A program made the translations under genes and the position numbers. The notes under the pieces are model-generated. The model was given only the letters and a program-made list of their open reading frames with translations. It did not search any database and had not been told where the DNA came from. Below, piece after piece: positions 28,405 through 37,717 of a DNA stretch of 64,000 nt. The first letter of the stretch is position 1. Every line of letters starts with the position of its first letter. This stretch comes from Streptomyces netropsis (GTDB lineage Bacteria; Actinomycetota; Actinomycetes; Streptomycetales; Streptomycetaceae), in NCBI RefSeq assembly GCF_014203545.1, contig NZ_JACHJG010000001.1, positions 806,001-870,000 of the forward strand, given 5' to 3'.

Positions 28405-29172
28405 GTGATAGGGCAACAGCACGCAGTGACATCCGAAGAGCACGCGAGCGGCGCGCACTTCGCCTTCACCGACAGGTGGGGCGGGGTGAGCGCCGCTCCG
28501 TATGACGAGCTGAACCTCGGCGGTGCGGTCGGCGACGACCCCGAAGCCGTGCGGGCCAACCGCGAGCGGACGGCGAAGGCACTCGGCCTCGACCCGGCGG
28601 CGGTGGTCTGGATGAACCAGGTGCACGGCCGGGACGTGGCAGTGGTCGACGGGCCGTGGCACGGCTCCGGTTCCACCGCCCCGATCCCGGCCGTCGACGC
28701 GTTGGTGACGGCCCGCCGGGGTCTGGCCCTCGCGGTTCTGACCGCGGACTGCACCCCCGTACTGCTCGCGGACCCCGTCGCCGGGGTCGCGGGAGCGGCC
28801 CACGCGGGCCGGCCGGGCCTGGTCGCCGGAGTCGTCCCGGCGGTCGTCGAGTCGATGACCGCGCTCGGCGCGGACCCCGCCCGGATCGTCGCCCGGCTCG
28901 GCCCCTCGGTCTGCGGACTCTGCTACGAGGTGCCCGAGGAGATGCGCGCCGAGGTGGCGAAGTCCGTGCCCGAGGCCTGGGCCACCACCCGCCGGGGCAC
29001 TCCGGCGGTGGACGTCACGGCCGGGGTCCGGGCCCAACTCGCCCGAGCCGGCGTGGAGATCAGCGGACAATCTCACATTTGTACGCTGGAGTCGAAGGAC
29101 CACTTCTCGTACCGACGCGAGCGCACCACGGGTCGACTCGCGAGTTATGTCTGGTTGGACGCTGAGCTGTGA
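28405..29172 (+). CDS. pgeF: Peptidoglycan editing factor PgeF (YlmD, laccase-domain)
   Basis: A 255-residue multicopper polyphenol oxidase-like (DUF152) protein. The metal/active residues are visible as His in WMNQVHGRDV, Cys in LTADCTPVLL and His in GAAHAGRPG. PgeF homologues remove wrong amino acids, such as L-Ser at position 1, from muropeptide precursors, which fits the dcw context. It follows ftsZ by 28 bases, and its stop overlaps the GTG of ylmE. Confidence 0.93.
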   Translation: MIGQQHAVTSEEHASGAHFAFTDRWGGVSAAPYDELNLGGAVGDDPEAVRANRERTAKALGLDPAAVVWMNQVHGRDVAVVDGPWHGSGSTAPIPAVDALVTARRGLALAVLTADCTPVLLADPVAGVAGAAHAGRPGLVAGVVPAVVESMTALGADPARIVARLGPSVCGLCYEVPEEMRAEVAKSVPEAWATTRRGTPAVDVTAGVRAQLARAGVEISGQSHICTLESKDHFSYRRERTTGRLASYVWLDAEL

Positions 29173-29900
29173 CGGACCGTAGAACGCAACTGGCCCAGAA
29201 CCTGGCTCAGGTGGAGGAACGTATCTCCTCCGCCTGCGCGGCCGCCGGCCGCGCGCGCGAGGACGTGACCCTGATCGTGGTCACCAAGACCTACCCCGCG
29301 AGCGACGTCCGGCTCCTCGCCGAGCTGGGTGTCCGTCACGTCGCGGAGAACCGCGATCAGGACGCGGCCCCCAAGGCCGCCGAATGCTCGGATTTGTCCC
29401 TTACTTGGCACTTCGTCGGACAGCTGCAGACCAACAAGGTCCGGTCCGTGGCGAATTACACTGATGTGGTGCAGTCGGTCGACCGGCTCAAGCTGGTCAA
29501 CTCCCTTTCCGCGGCGGCCGTCCGGACCGGCCGGAAGCTCGACTGCCTGATCCAGGTGGCTCTTGACGCCGAGTCGGGACAGACCGGGAGGAAGACGGCG
29601 GATCGCGGCGGTGCCGCGCCGGACGAAGTGGCGGCGCTCGCCGACGCCCTCGCCGAAGCCGAAGGGCTGCGGCCGGCCGGGCTGATGACGGTCGCTCCGC
29701 TCGTCGGACCATATGCGGGGCGGCAACGGGCCGCCTTCGACCGGCTGATGGAAATCGCAACGGACCTGCGCTCGGCCCATCCTGCTGCGAACATGGTGTC
29801 AGCAGGGATGAGCGCGGACCTCGAGGACGCCGTTGCTGCCGGGGCGACACATGTACGTGTCGGCACAGCGGTACTCGGAGTCCGACCCAGGCTCCGGTAA
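29169..29900 (+). CDS. ylmE: YggS/YlmE family PLP homeostasis protein
   Basis: A 243-residue single-domain PLP-binding protein with an alanine-racemase-like TIM barrel. The PLP lysine is in LIVVTKTYPASDV. WHFVGQLQTNK and the phosphate-binding VSAGMSADLEDAV are conserved. The sequence HVAENRDQDAAPK follows the family position usually GENYVQE, so this loop is altered in the streptomycete type. It controls PLP and amino-acid balance rather than catalysing racemisation. It is coupled to pgeF by a GTGA overlap. Confidence 0.93.
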   Translation: MTDRRTQLAQNLAQVEERISSACAAAGRAREDVTLIVVTKTYPASDVRLLAELGVRHVAENRDQDAAPKAAECSDLSLTWHFVGQLQTNKVRSVANYTDVVQSVDRLKLVNSLSAAAVRTGRKLDCLIQVALDAESGQTGRKTADRGGAAPDEVAALADALAEAEGLRPAGLMTVAPLVGPYAGRQRAAFDRLMEIATDLRSAHPAANMVSAGMSADLEDAVAAGATHVRVGTAVLGVRPRLR

Positions 29901-30023
29901 CGTCGCCAAGAAGTCGGACCACAGCAGAAAATATGGTCATTACCGTCAAAAGGCGGACAGACCAAGTGGATCCAAGGCGCCCGTTGGCGGAGCCGATCCA
30001 CCACAGAGCGGAGGACGCAGAGA

Positions 30024-30626
30024 ATGGCCGGCGCGATGCGCAAGATGGCGGTCTACCTCGGCCTCGTGGAGGACGATGGGTACGACGGCCCGGGGTTCGA
30101 CCCCGACGACGAGTTCGAGCCCGAGCCGGAACCCGATCGGCGCCGACAGCAACACCAGCCACAACAGACGCAATCGGACGAACCGGTTCGAGTCGCCCAG
30201 CCCCCTGCCCAGCGCGAACCCGCTCCGCTCGTAGCGGAAACGGGACGACCCGCGCGAATCGCCCCCGTGGCGTCCATCACACCAGAACGCCACTCTTTGG
30301 AGAAGAACGCACCGGTGATCATGCCCAAGGTTGTGTCCGAGCGGGAGCCCTACCGCATCACGACATTGCACCCCCGGACCTACAACGAGGCCCGTACCAT
30401 CGGGGAACACTTCCGTGAGGGCACCCCGGTGATCATGAATTTGACGGAGATGGACGACACCGACGCGAAGCGACTTGTCGACTTTGCCGCCGGTCTGGTC
30501 TTCGGTCTGCACGGGAGCATCGAGCGGGTGACGCAGAAGGTGTTTCTGCTGTCTCCTGCTAACGTCGATGTCACGGCGGAGGACAAGGCCCGTATCGCAG
30601 AGGGCGGGTTCTTCAACCAGAGCTGA
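30024..30626 (+). CDS. sepF: Cell division protein SepF
   Basis: A 200-residue membrane anchor for FtsZ. The N-terminal amphipathic helix [18 protein letters not shown] is the membrane-targeting part. An acidic and glutamine-rich linker (residues about 20-75) leads to the SepF core ([20 protein letters not shown] to [15 protein letters not shown]). ATG 30024 has GGAGG 8-10 bases upstream. It follows ylmE by 123 bases, in which I see no convincing promoter. Confidence 0.96.
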   Translation: MAGAMRKMAVYLGLVEDDGYDGPGFDPDDEFEPEPEPDRRRQQHQPQQTQSDEPVRVAQPPAQREPAPLVAETGRPARIAPVASITPERHSLEKNAPVIMPKVVSEREPYRITTLHPRTYNEARTIGEHFREGTPVIMNLTEMDDTDAKRLVDFAAGLVFGLHGSIERVTQKVFLLSPANVDVTAEDKARIAEGGFFNQS

Positions 30627-30700
30627 GACGCAACACCGGGCAAACCGGGTGAAACGGCCAATGGGCCGAGTACGGGCAAGGGGAGAGGGAAGCGCGGGAG

Positions 30701-30991
30701 ATGGACATCGCACTGCAGGTGATCTACATCGCGCTGTATTGCTTCCTGGTTGTGCTGATCTTCCGGTTGGTGATGGATTACGTCTTCCAGTTCGCCCGCT
30801 CATGGCAACCCGGTAAGGCGATGGTGGTCGTTCTGGAGGCCACCTACACTGTCACCGATCCGCCACTCAAGCTTCTGCGGCGGTTCATTCCGCCGCTGCG
30901 TCTCGGGGGCGTGGCGCTCGACCTGTCCTTCTTCGTATTGATGATCATCGTCTACATCCTGATCGCCGTCGTCAGGCGGGTGTTGGTGTGA
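30701..30991 (+). CDS. ylmG: YggT family membrane protein YlmG
   Basis: A 96-residue protein with two transmembrane helices (residues about 5-25 and 70-92). The linking conserved segment ATYTVTDPPLKLLRRFIPPL is the YggT/YlmG signature. The family affects septum placement and membrane organisation in bacteria and nucleoids in chloroplasts. It sits between sepF and divIVA, the standard actinobacterial order. Confidence 0.94.
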   Translation: MDIALQVIYIALYCFLVVLIFRLVMDYVFQFARSWQPGKAMVVVLEATYTVTDPPLKLLRRFIPPLRLGGVALDLSFFVLMIIVYILIAVVRRVLV

Positions 30992-31040
30992 ACGATACGG
31001 TCTTGCCGGTTGCCGACGACTACGTTGAGGTGAAGAAGAG

Positions 31041-32234
31041 ATGCCGTTGACCCCCGAGGACGTGCGGAACAAGCAGTTCACGACCGTCCGTCTCCGAGAA
31101 GGCTATGACGAGGACGAGGTCGATGCCTTCCTGGACGAGGTCGAGGCCGAACTGACCCGTCTGCTGCGGGAGAACGAGGACCTGCGCGCCAAGCTGGCCG
31201 CGGCCACGCGGGCCGCCGCGCAGAACCAGCAGCAGGGAATGCGCAAGCCCGAGCAGCAGGATCAGCGACCGGGCGCTCCGGTGCCCGCCGCCATATCCGG
31301 ACCGCAGCCGGTGCCGCAGCAGCAGCAGATGGGCGGCCCGCCGCAGCTTCCGGGCGGTGCCCCGCAGCTGCCGGCCGGCCCCAGCGGTCACGGCCACGGC
31401 CCGCAGGGTCCCCACGGTCCGGGTCCCATGGGACAGAACGGTCCGATGGGCGGCCCCATGGGCGGTCCGATGGGACAGAACGGTCCTATGGGACAGAACG
31501 GCCCGATGGGTCAGAACGGCATGGGGCAGAACGGTCCCGGTCCCATGGGCCAGGGCATGGGCCAGAACGGCCCGATGGGCGGCCCCGGCCAGCAGATGCA
31601 GCAGCAGGGCCAGGGCCCGGGCGGCGACAGTGCCGCTCGTGTGCTCTCGCTCGCGCAGCAGACCGCCGACCAGGCGATCGCGGAGGCCCGTTCCGAGGCC
31701 AACAAGATCGTCGGCGAGGCGCGCAGCCGCGCCGAGGGCCTGGAGCGGGACGCCCGCGCCAAGGCCGACGCGCTGGAGCGGGACGCGCAGGAGAAGCACC
31801 GCGTCGCGATGGGCTCCCTGGAGTCCGCTCGCGCCACGCTGGAGCGCAAGGTCGAGGACCTGCGCGGCTTCGAGCGCGAGTACCGCACGCGTCTGAAGTC
31901 CTACCTGGAGAGCCAGCTGCGCCAGCTGGAGAACCAGGCGGACGACTCGCTCGCCCCGCCCCGTACCCCGGCGACCGCGTCGCTGCCGGCGGCCCCCTCG
32001 ATGAGTGGGTCCATGGCCTCGGCCGGTGCGGGCATGGGTGGCCACAGCATGGGCGGTAACCCGTCCATGGGCGGTCACGGCGGTGCGACGGGTGCCCCGT
32101 CGTACGGCGGTCAGCAGCAGATGTCCCCGGCGATGACGCAGCCGATGGCACCGGTCCGGCCGCAGGGCCAGCAGCCGATGCAGCAGGCTCCGTCCCCGAT
32201 GCGCGGCTTCCTGATCGACGAGGACGACAACTAA
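31041..32234 (+). CDS. divIVA: Polar growth determinant DivIVA
   Basis: A 397-residue coiled-coil protein that marks hyphal tips and directs polar growth in Streptomyces. The N-terminal membrane-binding domain reads PLTPEDVRNKQFTTVRLREG, and the first coiled coil runs to about residue 60. A linker rich in Gln, Gly, Pro and Met with GPMGQN-type repeats (about residues 130-190) precedes a second long coiled coil (about 195-300). The C-terminus is Met/Gly/Pro-rich and ends FLIDEDDN. The strong terminator at 32262-32306 closes the operon. Confidence 0.97.
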   Translation: MPLTPEDVRNKQFTTVRLREGYDEDEVDAFLDEVEAELTRLLRENEDLRAKLAAATRAAAQNQQQGMRKPEQQDQRPGAPVPAAISGPQPVPQQQQMGGPPQLPGGAPQLPAGPSGHGHGPQGPHGPGPMGQNGPMGGPMGGPMGQNGPMGQNGPMGQNGMGQNGPGPMGQGMGQNGPMGGPGQQMQQQGQGPGGDSAARVLSLAQQTADQAIAEARSEANKIVGEARSRAEGLERDARAKADALERDAQEKHRVAMGSLESARATLERKVEDLRGFEREYRTRLKSYLESQLRQLENQADDSLAPPRTPATASLPAAPSMSGSMASAGAGMGGHSMGGNPSMGGHGGATGAPSYGGQQQMSPAMTQPMAPVRPQGQQPMQQAPSPMRGFLIDEDDN

Positions 32235-32261
32235 ACGCTCGGCGTCAGACGTCGGCAATCA

Positions 32262-32306
32262 ACGGGCCGGGCCCGGGACTTCACGTCCCGGGCCCGGCCC
32301 GTTTTT
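32262..32306 (+). terminator. Intrinsic terminator of the dcw/divIVA operon
   Basis: Perfect 18-bp arms (32262-32279 and 32285-32302), loop TTCAC, then a run of five T. It is the most classical terminator in the window. Confidence 0.93.
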
Positions 32307-32340
32307 ATCTGCGTCCCGTCGCCGCGCGGGCCGCGGTACG

Positions 32341-32392
32341 ACAAGACCCGGTGTGCCCAAGGGCCTTGGCCCCCGGGCGCACCGGGTCTTGT
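32341..32392 (-). terminator. Terminator of ileS
   Basis: Arms of 18 bp (32341-32358 and 32375-32392, one G-U pair) enclose a 16-base loop with its own GGGC/GCCC pairing, 27 bases beyond the ileS stop. It faces the divIVA terminator. No U-tract is present. Confidence 0.75.
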
Positions 32393-32418
32393 GTCAGGCG
32401 GCCGATGCCGCCCGGGAG

Positions 32419-35400
32419 TTACGCCTTGCGGAGGCGGAACGCGAGGCCGAGCCCCTCGTCCTCGAACGACTCGCCGTAGGAGTCGTCGCCCTCGCCCTGG
32501 GCGAAGTCGAGCGCGAGGACCTCGTCCGCGATCAGGCCCGCGTGCTCGGCCAGCGCCTCGGCCGTCTCGGCGCCCGGCGCGGACCAGCGGACCGCGATCC
32601 GGTCGGCGACGTCCAGGCCGCTGTTCTTACGGGCCTCCTGGATCAGGCGGATCGCGTCACGGGCGAGACCGGCGCGACGCAGCTCCGGGGTGATCTCCAG
32701 GTCCAGCGCCACGGTGGCACCCGAGTCGGAGGCCACCGACCAGCCCTCGCGGGGGGTTTCGGTGATGATGACCTCGTCGGGGGAGAGGGGGACGGTCTCC
32801 CCGTCGACGACGACCGAGGCGGTGCCCTCGCGCAGGGCCAGCGACAGCGCGGCGGCGTCCGCTTCGGCGACGGCCTTGGCCACCGCCTGGACGCCCTTGC
32901 CGAACCGCTTGCCCAGGGCGCGGAAGTTGGCCTTGGCCGTGGTGTCGACCAGCGAGCCGCCGACCTCGCTCAGCGAGGCCAGGGAGGAGACGTTCAGCTC
33001 CTCGGCGATCTGCGCCCGCAGCTCCGCACCCAGCGACTCGAAACCGGCGGCCGCGACCAGCGCGCGGGACAGCGGCTGACGGGTCTTGACGCCCGACTCG
33101 GCGCGCGTCGCGCGGCCGAGCTCGACCAGGCGCCGTACGAGCAGCATCTGCTGGGACAGCGTCGGGTCGATGAGGGCGGTGTCCGCCTTCGGCCAGGTGG
33201 AGAGGTGGACCGACGCCGGGGCCTCGGGGTCGACGGGCACGATCAGGTCCTGCCACACCCGCTCGGTGATGAAGGGCACCAGCGGGGCCATCAGCCGGGT
33301 GACCGTCTCGACGACCTCGTGCAGCGTGCGCAGCGCGGCCTTGTCGCCCTGCCAGAAGCGACGGCGCGAACGCCGCACGTACCAGTTGGACAGGTCGTCC
33401 ACGAAGGAGGACAGCAGCTTTCCGGCGCGCTGGGTGTCGTAGGCGTCCATGGCCTGCGTGACCTCGTCGGTCAGCGCGTTCAGCTCGCTGAGCAGCCAGC
33501 GGTCCAGCAGCGGCCGCTCGGCGGCCGCCGGGTCGGCGGCGGACGGCGCCCAGCCGGACGTACGGGCGTACAGGGCCTGGAAGGCGACCGTGTTCCAGTA
33601 GGTGAGGAGCGTCTTGCGGACGACCTCCTGGATCGTGCCGTGCCCGACGCGGCGCGCGGCCCACGGGGAACCGCCGGCCGCCATGAACCAGCGGACGGCG
33701 TCGGCGCCGTGCTGGTCCATCAGCGGGATCGGCTGGAGGATGTTGCCCAGGTGCTTGGACATCTTCCGGCCGTCCTCGGCGAGGATGTGGCCGAGGCAGA
33801 CGACGTTCTCGTAGCTCGACTTGTCGAAGACGAGCGTGCCGACCGCCATCAGGGTGTAGAACCAGCCGCGCGTCTGGTCGATGGCCTCCGAGATGAACTG
33901 CGCCGGGTAGCGCTTCTCGAAGATCTCCTTGTTCTGGTACGGGTAGCCCCACTGCGCGAACGGCATCGAACCCGAGTCGTACCAGGCGTCGATGACCTCC
34001 GGCACGCGGACGGCGGTGTGCGAGCAGCCGTCGGCGGTGCAGGTGAAGGTGACGTCGTCGATGTACGGGCGGTGCGGGTCCAGCGCGCTCTGGTCCGTGC
34101 CGGTCAGCTCGCCGAGCTCGGCCAGCGAGCCGACGCAGGTGAGGTGGTTCTCCTCGCAGCGCCAGATGGGCAGCGGGGTGCCCCAGTAGCGGTTGCGGGA
34201 GAGCGCCCAGTCGATGTTGTTGTTCAGCCAGTCGCCGAAGCGGCCGTGCTTGACCGACTCGGGGAACCAGTTGGTCTTCTCGTTCTCCTCGAGAAGCCGG
34301 TCCTTGACGGCGGTGGTGCGGATGTACCAGGACGGCTGCGCGTAGTAGAGCAGCGCGGTGTGGCAGCGCCAGCAGTGCGGGTAGCTGTGCTCGTAGGCGA
34401 TGTGCTTGAACAGCAGGCCGCGCTCGGAGAGGTCCGCGACGAGCTTCTCGTCGGCCTTCTTGAAGAACTCGCCGCCGACGAGGCCGAGACCCTCCTCGAA
34501 GGTGCCGTCCGGGCGGACCGGGTTCACGACCGGCAGGCCGTAGGCGCGGCAGGTCTTGAGGTCGTCCTCACCGAAGGCCGGGGCCTGGTGGACGAGGCCG
34601 GTGCCGTCCTCGGTCGTCACGTACTCGGCGTTGACGACGAAGTTCGCGTTCTCCAGCTCGACCAGGTCGAACGGGCGGCGGTAGGCCCAGCGCTCCATCT
34701 CGCGGCCGGTGAAGGACTGGCCGGTCGCCGTCCAGCCCTCGCCGAGGGCCTTCTCCAGCAGCGGCTCGGCGACGACGAGCTTCTCGTTGCCGTCGGTGGC
34801 CACGACGTAGGTGACGTCCGGGTGCGCGGCGGCGGCCGTGTTGGAGACCAGGGTCCACGGGGTGGTCGTCCACACCAGCAGCGCGGCCTCGCCCGCGAGC
34901 GGGCCCGAGGTCAGCGGGAAGCGGACGAAGACGGACGGGTCGACGACCGTCTCGTAGCCCTGCGCCAGCTCGTGGTCCGACAGGCCGGTGCCGCAGCGGG
35001 GGCACCAGGGGGCGACGCGGTGGTCCTGGACCAGCAGCCCCTTGTTGAAGATCTCCTTCAGCGACCACCACACGGACTGGACGTACGCGGGGTCCATCGT
35101 GCGGTACGCGTCGTCCAGGTCGACCCAGTAGCCCATGCGGGTGGTCAGCTCGGTGAACGCGTCGGTGTGGCGGGTCACGGACTCCCGGCACTTCGCGTTG
35201 AACTCGGCGATGCCGTACTTCTCGATGTCCTGCTTGCCGTTGAAGCCCAGCTCCTTCTCCACCGCCAGCTCGACCGGCAGACCGTGGCAGTCCCAGCCGG
35301 CCTTGCGGCCGACGTGGTAGCCCTGCATGGTGCGGAAGCGGGGGAAGACGTCCTTGAAGACGCGGGCCTCGATGTGGTGCGCGCCCGGCATGCCGTTGGC

Positions 35401-35562
35401 GGTCGGGGGGCCCTCGTAGAAGACCCACTCGGGGCGTCCCTCGGACTGCTCGAGCGTGCGGGCGAAGACCTTGTTCTCGCGCCAGAAGTCGAGCACGGCG
35501 TGCTCGAGGGCGGGTAGGTCGACCTGTGCGGGCACCTGGCGGTACTGCGGCTGCGGATTCAT
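32419..35562 (-). CDS. ileS: Isoleucyl-tRNA synthetase (type 2) with GxHH signature
   Basis: A 1047-residue class I synthetase that charges tRNA-Ile. The HIGH region reads TANGMPGAHHIEARVFKD, so residues 60-63 are GAHH instead of HxGH. The KMSKS motif is EDGRKMSKHLGNIL. The editing domain (CP1) lies between them, and the anticodon-binding and C-terminal domains follow. Swapped GxHH motifs are reported in some type 2 IleRS and linked with very high mupirocin resistance. ATG 35562 has CGGAGGC upstream. The frame runs open to 37056 but that part is antisense to another gene. A T-box leader controls it. Confidence 0.97.
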   Translation of the reverse strand: MNPQPQYRQVPAQVDLPALEHAVLDFWRENKVFARTLEQSEGRPEWVFYEGPPTANGMPGAHHIEARVFKDVFPRFRTMQGYHVGRKAGWDCHGLPVELAVEKELGFNGKQDIEKYGIAEFNAKCRESVTRHTDAFTELTTRMGYWVDLDDAYRTMDPAYVQSVWWSLKEIFNKGLLVQDHRVAPWCPRCGTGLSDHELAQGYETVVDPSVFVRFPLTSGPLAGEAALLVWTTTPWTLVSNTAAAAHPDVTYVVATDGNEKLVVAEPLLEKALGEGWTATGQSFTGREMERWAYRRPFDLVELENANFVVNAEYVTTEDGTGLVHQAPAFGEDDLKTCRAYGLPVVNPVRPDGTFEEGLGLVGGEFFKKADEKLVADLSERGLLFKHIAYEHSYPHCWRCHTALLYYAQPSWYIRTTAVKDRLLEENEKTNWFPESVKHGRFGDWLNNNIDWALSRNRYWGTPLPIWRCEENHLTCVGSLAELGELTGTDQSALDPHRPYIDDVTFTCTADGCSHTAVRVPEVIDAWYDSGSMPFAQWGYPYQNKEIFEKRYPAQFISEAIDQTRGWFYTLMAVGTLVFDKSSYENVVCLGHILAEDGRKMSKHLGNILQPIPLMDQHGADAVRWFMAAGGSPWAARRVGHGTIQEVVRKTLLTYWNTVAFQALYARTSGWAPSAADPAAAERPLLDRWLLSELNALTDEVTQAMDAYDTQRAGKLLSSFVDDLSNWYVRRSRRRFWQGDKAALRTLHEVVETVTRLMAPLVPFITERVWQDLIVPVDPEAPASVHLSTWPKADTALIDPTLSQQMLLVRRLVELGRATRAESGVKTRQPLSRALVAAAGFESLGAELRAQIAEELNVSSLASLSEVGGSLVDTTAKANFRALGKRFGKGVQAVAKAVAEADAAALSLALREGTASVVVDGETVPLSPDEVIITETPREGWSVASDSGATVALDLEITPELRRAGLARDAIRLIQEARKNSGLDVADRIAVRWSAPGAETAEALAEHAGLIADEVLALDFAQGEGDDSYGESFEDEGLGLAFRLRKA

Positions 35563-35599
35563 CTGGGTCTGCCTCCGGCGGAACGTCATTGCGCTGTCG

Positions 35600-35821
35600 C
35601 GCTCTCCGTCGGAGGGACGAGAGCCTCCGGCTCCCGCGGTACCACCCTCCTTGGCCGCAGGCAGCCCGCCTGTGGCCCCCTCATTGGGCCGCGACACCGG
35701 TTCTACTGACCCCACGGGGGGCGTTCTTCCGGCGGCTCGGGGGTGATCTTCACACCGCGCACACCTCCGGGCTCGCACCGTCCCCGGATCGCTCATGGCT
35801 GCGTGCGGCGCTACTCGTCCC
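35600..35821 (-). ncRNA. T-box leader (ileS, isoleucine specifier)
   Basis: On the minus strand the leader contains the invariant T-box sequence TGGTACCGCGG (35644-35634), preceded by GGAGGG. The leader begins near GGGACGAGUAG (35821), typical of stem I. A specifier-loop candidate GAAGAUCACC has the Ile codon AUC at 35747-35745. Uncharged tRNA-Ile would stabilise the structure and raise IleRS output. Actinobacterial ileS T-boxes usually act on translation, and no U-tract terminator is seen before the start, which agrees. Confidence 0.9.
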
Positions 35822-35843
35822 TTCCACGCCTTTCGCTGCGCCC

Positions 35844-35849
35844 AGTGTA
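35844..35849 (-). promoter_or_regulatory. Possible -10 of the ileS T-box transcript
   Basis: TACACT on the minus strand would start RNA about 15 bases before the T-box stem I. No good -35 is visible. Confidence 0.35.
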
Positions 35850-35952
35850 AAGGGCCGCGCCCAAGACGGCCGACCGATTTACCCCCGCCGGGCGCGGGCC
35901 GCCGATTACAGGGCCGGGTGCGGGGCACAAGGGTTGAGACCGGCGTGGCCCG

Positions 35953-35981
35953 TTGCCGCGTGCCCGGAGCCGATTTATCGT
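35953..35981 (+). promoter_or_regulatory. Candidate promoter of the DksA-like gene
   Basis: TTGCCG (35953-35958), 17 bases and TATCGT (35976-35981) lie about 50 bases upstream of the start at 36031, divergent from ileS. Confidence 0.45.
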
Positions 35982-36030
35982 TCCGGCACGATTCGCGCGC
36001 AAGATCATAAAATGTGAAGGGGTCGCGGCC

Positions 36031-37044
36031 ATGGCGGCGAAGAAGTCCGTGAAGACGGCCGCACCGGCCAAGAAGGCCGCGCCCGCGGCCAGGAAGACCA
36101 CCACGACCGCCCCGGCCGCCGCCAAGAAGACCGCCGCCGTGAAGAAGGCAGCCCCGGCCGCCCCGACCTCCAAGGCCGCTCCATCGAAGAAGGCCCCTGC
36201 CAAGAAGGCCCCCGCCAAGAAGGACGCGGTCAAGAAGGACGCGGTCAAGAATGCCCTCGCCAAGAAGGACGCTGCCGGGAAGACCGCGAAGAAGGCGGTC
36301 GCACCGGTGAAGCGGACCGCGACCGCGAAGACCGCCGCGAAGACCGCGCCCACGAAGGCCGCCAAGAAGACGATCACCAAGGCCGCGGACAGGACCACGA
36401 CCAAGGCCGCGACCAAGATCTCCACCAGGACCGCGGCCAGGAAGGCCGCGCCCGCCGAAGCCACGGCCGCACAAGCCGTCCGGGCCGAGGCCGCACCAGC
36501 CGCTAAGGCCGCGCGAGCGGCATCCGCACCTGCCGAGAAGGCGGTGCCCGCCAAGAAGACGGGAGCCAGGACGGTGGCCGCGAAGAAGACGACGAGCGAG
36601 GCACAGGCCGCGAAGACGGTGCCGGGGGCCCGTGCGGGCGCCGCGGAGCCCGGTGCCCTCGCCGTACGCCCCGGTGAGGAGCCCTGGTCGCCGGAGGAGG
36701 TGGCCGAGGCCCGGACGGAGCTGCAGAGCGAGGTCATCCGGCTGCGGTCCGAGATCGACACCGCCCAGGAGGCGATCAGCGGCCTGATGCGCGATTCGGG
36801 CGACGGCGCGGGCGACGACCAGGCCGACACCGGCACCAAGAACATCACCCGCGAGCACGAGCTGGCCCTGGCCGCCAACGCCCGGGAGATGCTGGAGCAG
36901 ACCGAGCGTGCGCTGGAGCGGCTCGGCGCCGGTACGTACGGGGTCTGTGAGAACTGTGGCAATCCCATCGGAAAGGCCCGGATGCAGGCCTTCCCGCGGG
37001 CCACGCTGTGTGTCGAGTGCAAGCAACGTCAGGAACGTCGCTGA
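36031..37044 (+). CDS. Lys/Ala-rich (H1-like) protein with DksA/TraR zinc finger
   Basis: A 337-residue two-part protein. The first about 210 residues consist of Lys-Ala-Pro-Thr repeats (AKKAAP, KKAPAKK types) resembling eukaryotic histone H1 tails. The C-terminal part (about 225-337) is a DksA/TraR-like coiled-coil hairpin plus a four-Cys zinc finger, CENCG ... CVECK with C-x2-C spacing on both sides. DksA-type proteins bind RNA polymerase, while the basic tail should bind DNA nonspecifically, so it may join nucleoid and transcription control. ATG 36031 has AAGGGG upstream. The gene stands between ileS and lspA, a fixed order in Streptomyces. Confidence 0.9.
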   Translation: MAAKKSVKTAAPAKKAAPAARKTTTTAPAAAKKTAAVKKAAPAAPTSKAAPSKKAPAKKAPAKKDAVKKDAVKNALAKKDAAGKTAKKAVAPVKRTATAKTAAKTAPTKAAKKTITKAADRTTTKAATKISTRTAARKAAPAEATAAQAVRAEAAPAAKAARAASAPAEKAVPAKKTGARTVAAKKTTSEAQAAKTVPGARAGAAEPGALAVRPGEEPWSPEEVAEARTELQSEVIRLRSEIDTAQEAISGLMRDSGDGAGDDQADTGTKNITREHELALAANAREMLEQTERALERLGAGTYGVCENCGNPIGKARMQAFPRATLCVECKQRQERR

Positions 37045-37121
37045 CCGGGCGCCCACGCCGTGCCGTACCCTCGACCTCAGCCAGGCAGGGCCCTGGTGTG
37101 GGACGACGTCGAGGGACTCAC

Positions 37122-37697
37122 GTGACAGAGGCGGAACAGGCCACCGGTATGCCGGAGGGCGTCGACGGGGCCGGAGAGGCGACGGCCGGCGAGAGCGGCG
37201 GGGCCAAGGGCAAGCGGCGGATCGGCGTGCTCCTCACGGTCGCCGTCTGCGCCTACCTGCTCGACCTGATCAGCAAGCTGGTCGTGGTCGCCAAGCTGGA
37301 GCACCACGACCCGATCGAGGTGTTCGGCACCTGGCTCCAGTTCAACGTGATCCGCAACCGCGGTGCGGCCTTCGGTATCGGCGAGGCGATGACCATCGTC
37401 TTCACCGTGATCGCCACCGCCGTGATCGTGGTCATCGCGCGCCTCGCCCGCAAGCTCTACAGCCTGCCGTGGGCGATCGCGCTCGGTCTGCTGCTCGGCG
37501 GCGCCTTCGGCAACCTCACCGACCGGCTCTTCCGGTCGCCCGGCGGCTTCCAGGGCGGGGTGGTGGACTTCATCGCCCCCGCGCACTTCGCGGTCTTCAA
37601 CCTCGCGGACTCCGCGATCGTCTGCGGCGGCTTCCTGATCGTGATCCTCTCCTTCCGCGGCCTGGACCCGGACGGCACGGTCCACACGGACGACTGA
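37122..37697 (+). CDS. lspA: Lipoprotein signal peptidase LspA (signal peptidase II)
   Basis: A 191-residue membrane aspartyl protease that cleaves signal peptides of prolipoproteins after lipidation. Four transmembrane helices are visible. Active-site regions are [26 protein letters not shown] (first catalytic Asp) and VFNLADSAI (second Asp). The N-terminal 35 residues are hydrophilic and longer than in most LspA. GTG 37122 has GAGGGA upstream, and ATG 37149 is an alternative. Confidence 0.96.
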   Translation: MTEAEQATGMPEGVDGAGEATAGESGGAKGKRRIGVLLTVAVCAYLLDLISKLVVVAKLEHHDPIEVFGTWLQFNVIRNRGAAFGIGEAMTIVFTVIATAVIVVIARLARKLYSLPWAIALGLLLGGAFGNLTDRLFRSPGGFQGGVVDFIAPAHFAVFNLADSAIVCGGFLIVILSFRGLDPDGTVHTDD

Positions 37698-37717
37698 CGG
37701 CTTCGTCGCACGCCTTT

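Noticed and set aside
30050..30630. Loss of part of sepF because of the long glutamine-rich linker
   Set aside because: Core SepF domain and N-terminal amphipathic helix are both intact. Linkers of this type are usual in Streptomyces.
35563..37056. In-frame N-terminal extension of ileS by about 498 codons
   Set aside because: It runs through the T-box leader and antisense to the DksA-like gene. The IleRS family length and a good ribosome site fix the start at 35562.
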